NCBI GenBank assembly: GCA_015680905.1
Contig: CM027378.1
Location: forward strand, 3,038,001-3,102,000
Direction: 5' to 3'
DNA length: 64,000 bases
Source: Coptis chinensis
Lineage: Eukaryota; Streptophyta; Magnoliopsida; Ranunculales; Ranunculaceae
Positions 56,633 through 64,000 of the stretch are shown piece after piece (within the stretch, counting starts at the first letter, position 1; each line of letters begins with the position of its first letter). The notes beneath the pieces were generated by a model. That model did no database searches and was not told the origin of the DNA. It was given only the letters and a program-made list of their open reading frames with translations. A program made the position numbers and the translations under genes.

Positions 56633-56815
56633 CTTCCCATGAGTTGTTTCTCCAGAGAGCATAATAGCATCAACACCTTCTCTCACTGCTATTGCAATGT
56701 CAGAAACTTTTGCCCTTGTAGGAGTTGGACAGCTTATCATGCTTTCCAACATGTTTGTTGCCACTATCATTGGTTTCTGCATGCTATGACACCTTCTAAT
56801 TATTTCCTCCTGTTC
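56633..56815 (-). pseudogene. captured plastid-type pyruvate kinase exon
   Basis: Reads EEIIRRCHSMQKPMIVATNM, then LESMISCPTPTRAKVSDIAI and AVREGVDAIMLSGETTHGK. This is the well-known pyruvate kinase core (VIVATNMLESMI, PTPTRAEVSDIA, DA(I/V)MLSGET), closest in memory to the plastid beta-type enzyme. It covers about 60 of some 550 residues. An acceptor-like AACAG precedes the first codon and a donor-like GTAGG stands at the far edge, so a single exon with intron edges was taken from genomic DNA. Its strand is opposite to the transposase genes. It cannot make an enzyme; as an antisense segment in a CACTA transcript it could yield small RNA (inference). Confidence 0.88.
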
Positions 56816-56869
56816 GGAAGATAAAATGATGATTAGTGGTGTTGTGACACAGATAATTTCTTGTTTCAC

Positions 56870-58631
56870 CTTAACAGATTCAAATCACAATCAGGTATGA
56901 CCCACTCTCAATCTTGCAGCCAACCTTAAGGTCCTTTTAGACCCTTTAAGTAAAACTAATAGTAACAAAATTAGGCCACTCGGATAGAGATAACCCAGGA
57001 AGCATCCTTTTGTGTTTCAGAACATTGACATATGCTCTAAAACAAGACCAACCAGGAAACCAAACAAGACTTACAGAACAAGATATCAAATTATCGTACT
57101 AAGCTACTGAAGTAGTATAATTCATCTTATGGAAATAGATTTGACCAAACAAACTAGAATCGTGGGAATTCCAATTTTCTAAGTCAATTCATCAATTGAA
57201 TTGGACTATTTGATTGGGAGTTCTTTAACATATACTAGCATACATCCTTCCATGATTAGCAAGATCCTTGACTTTTGGTGTTTGCAAAAATTATGATTTC
57301 ATTTTTGGGATGATCACCGTAGGAAAAGCTATCTCTGAATGAGGAAGACGTCTTTAGATTAACCAAAAATCAATACTAAATAAGATCATTTTCAAACAAT
57401 ATGCTCCATTCTCTAAGAAAATACTACTAGGTGATGTTGTATTTTCAAACAATATACTTCAAAGAGAAAATATACAGGAATATACTACGAGAATTTCATA
57501 TATACTCCATTCTCTCTTATCCCCTAGTTGTAATTTATTTACCTTTTTTTAGTGTTTATCTACAGGAATTGAGGTTCTCACCACTGTTTCTATACACAAT
57601 TCCCGCAGTGTTTCAGGTTATAATAAATTTCTTTGTAATATTTTCGTTAATTTATGAGTATGATTGATTTTTTGTCATTGTTTTGTTGTATGATTATTTC
57701 GTTCGTGTTTGGTTTTTCATTATTGAATTCTTTGTTTGATTCTCCTTACTTTATATTCGTTACATTTATTTTACTTCAAGTATGCCAGGTTATTGGTGTA
57801 GAAAATTGTTCGTTAGTTTTCACTGTCACATACCATGTAATCGAATCATCTTGCTAGCATTTTTTAGTATTTGTAATTCTGTTATTCTGTATCATATTAA
57901 CTTGATGATTTTTTTTTTTCTTTTGAGCTGATGGGATCATCAGCTACAAGCATTTGCTGCTTGTAGGATCATCTGTCCTCTCAGTTTTGTTCTTATAAGA
58001 ACCTAAGGAGTGAAATTTGAACATGACGTCACTAAATCCCCTTTTGCACTTGCACTTGCATCTCCACCATAACAGACTCTTATTAGGCACCTGATTTAGT
58101 TATATACAATGAGATTTCCTCTACTGTAGTGTATTTAATTTCACTATTTCTATTTTGATTGAAAAAGTTGTAAATCTAATAAACTGCCATAACTATTGGA
58201 AAGAAACTGGTTTCCATAAATTGCCATAGTTATATACAATGAACTTATGGGTGAATTATGTGCTTGTTGGTTTCCGTAACGTGTGTGCATGCTTGCTAAG
58301 ATGACTTATGTATTAGAACCGAGTTACGATGATGATTGCTGGCCCTTTTTCTCTGATTTTGGTTGCTTTTCAATCTTTCTATCATGTGTATGCATTTTAA
58401 GGACAGTAGAAGTCTGGTTGAATGCAATCTTGAATACAAGACCACTTTGTGAAGTTAAATTACACACTGTTTTTGGTAATTGTTCGTATATTCTTATATG
58501 CATGCGTAAATTAATTTCTATCAATAGTGGTGTACGAAGTTGGATTGTTAATGGACTGTCCTTGGTTAGTTTAAATGTTTGGGTTTTCTTATTTTGTGAT
58601 GTACAATTATTATCTCGTAGTAGGGAACACG
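56870..58631. other. CACTA-C: long noncoding stretch before the transposase
   Basis: AT-rich with several short hydrophobic open frames on the plus strand (57431-57857) and overlapping frames at 58283-58662. None recognised. Possibly promoter and first-intron sequence of the transposase gene, or further captured DNA. Confidence 0.45.
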
Positions 58632-58715
58632 GAAATGGATAAGAGTTGGATGCAATTGCCAAATAGGTTTTGGCCAGCGTATCAAAAAGGAATTAGGTAT
58701 TAGATTGAGAAGTAG
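58632..58715 (+). pseudogene. duplicate of the first codons of the TNP2 gene
   Basis: Reads MDKSWMQLPNRFWPAYQKGI before a stop, against MDKSWMQSPNRFRPDYKKGI at the real start 410 bases downstream; bases before the ATG (GGAAATGGATAAGAG / AGAAATGGATAAGAG) match too. A partial local duplication, or a decoy first exon. Confidence 0.75.
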
Positions 58716-59044
58716 TCATGAAGAGCTACTATATAAATAAGATATATACATTTCTTACATTTTATGATTAAATTTGGATGCAGCAAGTCAAATATAAGTT
58801 ATATTGTGGATGCAGCAAGTCAAATTGTCCTTATACAGTAGTTTCAATTATTCATACCAGCATAAGTATGATAATAGATCGAGTGACTGCGATATTTTTT
58901 CCTCATTTTAATCTAGTAGTGTTGTTTTGTTCTACCATGTGACGTGTACAAGTTTTTTTTTTCTTTGGTGAGATATGTTTCCTTTGCCATATTTAGTAAA
59001 GGTGCAACATACTTGATTCATGTTTTCTTCTTTGATTACTAGAA

Positions 59045-62000
59045 ATGGATAAGAGTTGGATGCAATCGCCGAATAGGTTTAGGCCTGACTATAAAAAAGG
59101 AATTATAGATTTTGTTGAGATTGCTCGTGGTCATACCAATAGAACAGGTAGGACTAGATGTCCATGCAAACAATGTAAAAATAGGAATTACAAGCACATC
59201 GACAAGGTAAAAGACGAACTAGACCTTTACGGCATGGACAAGAATTACACCCGTTGGGTTTTTCATGGAGAAGACTATGAGGAACAAAGTGACGATGATG
59301 TTGGTGAAGGGGTACAGTTTGATGGACTGGATAACATGTTTGAAGATTTGCAAGCTCCAATACACTTTGATAATCTGGTGCCTAATGTGGAACATAGGGA
59401 ATCAGGAGGTAATATAGATCCATTTGATGAACTTTTGAGTGAAGCACGTCAACCTTTGTATCCAGGCTGTAAATCTTCAAAGTTAGATTGTGTCGTGAAG
59501 TTGCTTCATTTGAAGATAATCAATCGTTGGAGTAACAAATCATTCACTATGATTCTCCAGTTGATTAAAGCAATATTGCCTGAAGGTGAGACACTCACAA
59601 AGTCCCATTACGAGGCGAAGGCATTAATGCGTAACTTGGGACTTGGTTATATCTCAATCCATGCATGCACGTATGATTGTGTGTTGTTTTGGAAAGAAAA
59701 TGAAAATCTTCAAAATTGTCCAGAATGTAGTGAGCCGAGGTATCAAGTCTTCGAAGGCAAGACTAAAAAAATACCACAGAAGGTGTTGCGTTACTTTCCA
59801 CTTAAACCAAGGCTCAAGAGGTTATTCATGTCGAGGGTTAATGCTGCAGATATGAGATGGCATAAAGAAAAACTTGAGCATGAGGAGAACGTACTTAGAC
59901 ACCCAGCAGATTCTAAAGCTTGGGGTGATTTTGACAAGGAACATGAGTGGTTTGGCAATGATCCTCGCAATGTTCGCCTTGGTCTCGCAAGCGATGGATT
60001 TAACCCGTTTGGTAATATGAGCAGCCAATATAGCATGTGGCCGGTACTGGTTATGCCGTATAATTTACCACTGTGGAAGTGTATGAAAGAACCATTCACC
60101 TTCATGTGCCCTATCGATCCTGGGCCTACATCGCTGGGAATGATATCGATGTCTATTTATGACCTTTGATTGATGAACTAAAAGAGTTATGGAATGATGG
60201 GGTGGAGACGTATGATGCAGTAGCAAAGGAAACATTTCGGTTGCATGCTGCAGTGTTATGGACTATAAATGATTTTCCAGCACTAGGTAATTTATATGGG
60301 TGGAGCACGAAGGGGAAACTGGCTTGCCCTAATTGTAACAAGGATACAATTTCCATGTATTTAAAGAATGGCCGAAAGTTGTGTTATATGGCCAATCATC
60401 GTTTTCTGCAGCCAAGGCATCCTTGGAGAACTCGTGGCAAACACTTATTTGATGGAAATAGGGAGAGCAGGTTGCCACCTACAGAGTTGTCTAGGGATGA
60501 ATTGTTATCACAGGTGAACTATGTAGAACCTCTTCAGAAATTCGGAAAGCCGCCGCCTAACAAGAAGATTAAGCGTACTGAGAAGGAGTTGAATTGGACA
60601 AAGAAAAGCATATTTTTTGAGTTACCGTATTGGGACACTCTTAAGCTACGACACAACTTGGATGTTATGCATGTTAAAAAGAACATCTGTGACAATGTAG
60701 TGGGGACATTGTTAGATATAGATAGCAAAACAAAAGATTTAGTAAAAGCTCGATTAGATTTGGCCACATTGGGTATAAGAAAAGAGTTTCATCTAATCCC
60801 AAGAGGTGATAAGTTTGTAATGCCGCCAGCATGCTACACATTGTCATCTTCAGAGAAAAAATCATTTTGCGAGTGGTTGAAGTTGGTGAAGTTTCCCGAT
60901 GGCTATGCATCTAACATTTCTAGATGTGCAAATGCTAAAGATGGTATGATAACAGGAATGAAAAGTCATGACTGTCATGTGCTCTTGCAACAACTTCTCC
61001 CAATTGCAATACGTGGTTTTGTGCCCAATGATGTAGCCATTGCATTGGTTGAGTTGGGAATGTTCTTTAAAGAGTTATGTTGCAAGACTTTAAAATTGGA
61101 AGTATTAGAGAAAATGGAAAAGGACATTGCGGTGATACTTTGTAAGCTCGAACAAATATTTCCTCCTGCATTCTTTGATGTAATGGTCCATTTGGCTATC
61201 CACTTGCCACGTGAGGCGATACTTGGAGGACCAGTGCAGTATAGGTGGATGTATCCTATTGAAAGGTGAGGTTTACGGTCTGTAATTTATTTAATTTGAA
61301 ATTAGCATGTTCAAGTTTTTATTTACTATATATATATTACATGTGTGTGTTATATGTAAACATGTATCTACACACGCTAAAACAATATGTTTGAAATAAA
61401 GCTCGCCCCGAAGGTTCAATTGCTGAAGCGTATGTAAACACCGAATATCTCACGTTTTGCTCCATGTATCTTCAAGGAGTTGAAACTCGGTTCAATCGTG
61501 AAGAACGAAACTATGATGGTGGTAATGAGAATCAATAAGTTGGATTTCGTGTTTTCACACAGAATGTTCGGCCTTTGGGAGCCTATACAAGTTCCATTCT
61601 TGATCCAAAAGACTATGCCAAGGCTCATTACTATGTGTTGAATAATTCTGAAGAAATTTCAACATATTTAGAGTAAGTTTTATTGCATTTAGCTTACCGA
61701 GTCTTTTTTTACCATCATCAACTACTCTGAGTTATTAAGTTTATATATATTTGATATGCATGCAGTCAACACATGACAGAGCTTGAAATGCAAAGCTCAC
61801 ACAACTTACATGAAAGACAAGAAATGTTATTTCCTAGTTGGTTTCAAAAACGTGTAAGAGCTCGTATCGCTACTTTTTTATACAATGGGTATGAACTTGG
61901 ATAATATGCTAATTATGTTTTCCTAATTTTGTATACTAATTTTACGAATAGATGCAAGTATTGCGCAGTGAAAACTCCTCTGAAGCGACAAATGAATTAT

Positions 62001-62760
62001 ATTCATTGGCATGTGGGCCTGATAAACGTGTGAAACGGTATAGCGGATGCATTGTTAATGGGATTAGGTTTCACACCAAGGATCGAGAAAAAAATCTCCG
62101 AACCCAAAATAGTGGTGTTGAAGTAAAAGGGGAACACCAAGGAGAAGAGATTGACTTTTATGGTGTGTTAACTGATGTTTTTGAGGTTAGTTACCTATTT
62201 GGGAATCGAGTTTATCTTTTTAAATGTGATTGGTATGATGTTCGTAATAGAAGGACGGGGATTCAAATGGATGGTCACTTTACTAGTATTAATGGCTCCA
62301 AGACGTGGTATAAAGATGACCAGTTTGTCTTAGCCACGTAAGCATGTCAAGTCTTTTATGCCGATGATACCAAATTAGGTGTTGGTTGGAAAGTTGTGCA
62401 GAAGGCAAAGCCTCGAAATGTGTTTGATGTTCTAGAGAAAGAAGAAGCGGGTAGTGATGTAGCATATCAACAGGAGGAGCAGGTTGGGGTGAATATCGAC
62501 AATGTCCAACTTGATCAAACTCATGAAGCAAGCAGTAGGGGGTTCAAAATGCACCATTCACACCCATACGTCTAGATAGGGAGGATTTGGACCCAAACGA
62601 AGTTGATGCTAATGTGGTCGTGGCCGCTATGGAAAGTCATCAAACCGATGACAATTTCATTATTGATGGGGAAGATGATGAAATAGATGACACATTAATG
62701 GAGTATTGTTCTGAAGAGGAGCATGTTGTATCCAGTGATGATGATACAGACATTGACTGA
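59045..62760 (+). pseudogene. TNP2-type CACTA transposase gene, nearly whole
   Basis: ATG at 59045 (MDKSWMQSPNRFRPDYKKGI) begins a transposase-associated zinc domain (RCPCKQCKN); then an acidic linker, then the TNP2 (Transposase_21) region with LRYFPLKPRLKRLF, NVRLGLASDGFNPFGNM and TINDFPALGNLYGWS, and a DUF4218 part (LPIAIRGFVPNDVAIALVEL, GPVQYRWMYPIER) to a donor site at about 61264. Exons follow at about 61370-61673 (NKARPEGSIAEAYVNTEYLT), 61766-61852 and 61952-62760 (DUF4216: IDFYGVLTDVFEVSY, LFKCDWYDV; acidic end). Damage: a one-base loss near 60134, TGA at 60160-60162, and further stops near 61396, 61538 and 62339. The stops are mostly C-to-T type. Young pseudogene. Confidence 0.88.
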
Positions 62761-63088
62761 ATGTTAATGAAAAACTTCATTATCCATTTTGTATGTGGGT
62801 AATCTATATCTATATATATATGCCATGCATTCACATTAAGCGTTAAAGCATATTCTAGCTAGGACAGGTTGTTTGGATTGCATTACATTAAGTGATAGTT
62901 TTGTTGTTGGATCTATTTCGTGCGCTAAGTCAGGTACATGCTTATATATTAAGAATTGAAACTCTCCATTTTAATGCTATATTAATCTTTTTATATATGA
63001 CTTTTAATGTGCTTTATTATTGTATTTAGATTATGTGCCATTTGATATCAATTGTTTTTTATCAAATTTAAGTTTTGCGTGTATAGTT
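62761..63088. other. CACTA-C: spacer between the two transposase genes
   Basis: AT-rich, holds the end of the first transcript and the promoter or first intron of the second gene. No TATA box chosen with confidence. Confidence 0.5.
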
Positions 63089-64000
63089 ATGACGCCAAGT
63101 TTAACTCGACAAGTGAGGGCACAACCAATTTCAGCGGTTAGCGAAGTGAACACATCAAGTATTGGTAATAAGATTATATTTTGATTTGTTTAATGCATTG
63201 GATAGTTCAATAATAAAAGACTAGGCATCTTTTTTTCTTTTTTTTTTTCTTCTTTTTATGAATGTTTTTGTTAATAGCTCCAACTAAGAATAAAATAGGC
63301 ATGGCTATGAATAAGAAACTCATTGATTACAAAGCTGCTACTGGTCAAAAACCTAGGATAGAGATCCACAAAGATCATGCAAGACCTGTGGGAAGGTGGA
63401 GTACTCAATTCGTGAGGGAGATTGGAGTAGTAGCGCAACAACATGGACCTCTTACAGGCAGTGATTGGGATAAAGTGAAAGAGGACGTGAGAGGACCATT
63501 ACGTGATCACATTAAGGTAATAATGTTTTTATTCTAGTTGCATGGCATATCAGAATGATTCCTTGTAACTTTTTAATGCATTTCTTGTAGGACAAATTTG
63601 ATGTGGATATGCAACTTCCACATGTGAAGTACGTCGTGGACAAGATATTAGGGAAGCGTTTAAGAGGATATAGGTGTCTTCTTCACTTGCACTATAAACG
63701 TTTTGGAAATGATGCAGTGGCACAAAGAAATCCTTATAGTGGCGTGGTGCAAGATAAATGGGATGCTTGCTGTGATTGGTTTCGAAGGGAAAATTTCAAG
63801 GTATGATAGTTTACTTATTGGTCTCCTTTAAATGGTTATTGTTGGCTAGTTATTGTTGTTGTGATTGGTTTCATGTGTTTTAAGGAAATTAAGGAAATCT
63901 AGAAGAGGATATAATTATATTTTTGAGGTTGAAGTGGTAGTCTAGCTATGTTCTAAGGGAAGGATTGTTCTAATTTTTTTTTTTATTAAGGCTGAGACCT
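63089..64000 (+). CDS. second CACTA transposase gene (Ptta/En/Spm TNPA-like), 5' part
   Basis: Exon 1 63089-63164 (MTPSLTRQVRAQPISAVSEV), exon 2 63278-63516, exon 3 63591-63800, all with GT...AG edges and a frame without stops. Exon 2 reads NKIGMAMNKKLIDYKAATGQ and VGRWSTQFVREIGVVAQQHG; exon 3 DMQLPHVKYVVDKILGKRLR and WDACCDWFRRENFK. This is the type of the plant En/Spm transposase that binds the subterminal repeats. The gene continues out of the window. Unlike the TNP2 gene, the part seen looks whole. Confidence 0.75.

Larger units (their letters stand above)
55822..64000 (+). mobile_element. CACTA-C: CACTA (En/Spm) transposon with two transposase genes, right end outside window
   Basis: The left end TACTACAATAGAAGG (55822) fits CACTACAA with its first base changed. 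Subterminal TTGCAACGC repeats follow at 55843, 55858, 55894 and 56087. On the plus strand it carries a TNP2-type transposase gene (59045-62760) and a second transposase gene (from 63089); on the minus strand a captured pyruvate kinase exon. It sits in the 5' LTR of element 4. The left end is judged from the LTR break and the repeats; the right end is not in the window. Confidence 0.8.

Overview
This is repeat-dense nuclear DNA of a flowering plant, most likely a eudicot. Evidence: Athila-type Ty3/gypsy elements whose primer-binding site (TGGCGCCGCTGCC on the element strand) fits the tRNA-Asp-type site usual for Athila, a Copia element with a tRNA-iMet site, CACTA elements with plant TNP2-type transposases, a Mutator-like and a Harbinger-like element, and fragments of two plant housekeeping genes. 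I see no complete host gene, no tRNA or rRNA gene and no CRISPR array. The species cannot be named from the sequence.

Layout. 1-3206: a solo Copia LTR with a perfect 5-base target duplication (100-1316), a plus-strand fossil of an Athila extra ORF (about 1450-2430) and unassigned AT-rich DNA. 3207-28587: a nest of three Athila-type elements, all on the minus strand. The oldest (element 0) survives as its 3' LTR and 3' noncoding part; element 1 (4755-26818, duplication GGTAC) lies in it; element 2 (6680-19125, duplication ACTAA) lies in element 1. LTR pairs differ more in element 1 than in element 2, which agrees with the nesting order. 28588-31171: left part of a CACTA element with a TNP2 transposase pseudogene. 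31172-33399: 3' part of a Copia element with its LTR, followed by a primer-binding site. 33400-39337: element 3, another Athila-type copy without its 3' part. 39338-55821: element 4, the only copy with recognisable reverse transcriptase, RNase H and integrase. It is itself interrupted by a 1.27-kb Mutator-like element in the integrase (42724-43988, 9-base duplication) and a 6.5-kb CACTA-like element in gag (47427-53898). The latter carries duplicated NSE4 gene fragments and a Harbinger-like element with a long minisatellite. 55822-64000: a CACTA element inserted in the 5' LTR of element 4. It carries a captured plastid pyruvate kinase exon, a nearly whole TNP2 transposase gene and the start of a second transposase gene, and runs off the window.

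Main points. Elements 1, 2 and 3 have gag and an aspartic protease but no reverse transcriptase or integrase; in its place all three carry the same unidentified tail. They look like a non-autonomous lineage that would need a relative such as element 4. The family has two extra ORFs (here A and B) after the pol position and repeats a polypurine tract at module boundaries, not only beside the 3' LTR. Separately, two CACTA-type elements each carry host gene fragments that still show intron-edge positions, so they were taken at DNA level. All retroelement copies are fossils with several breaks each.
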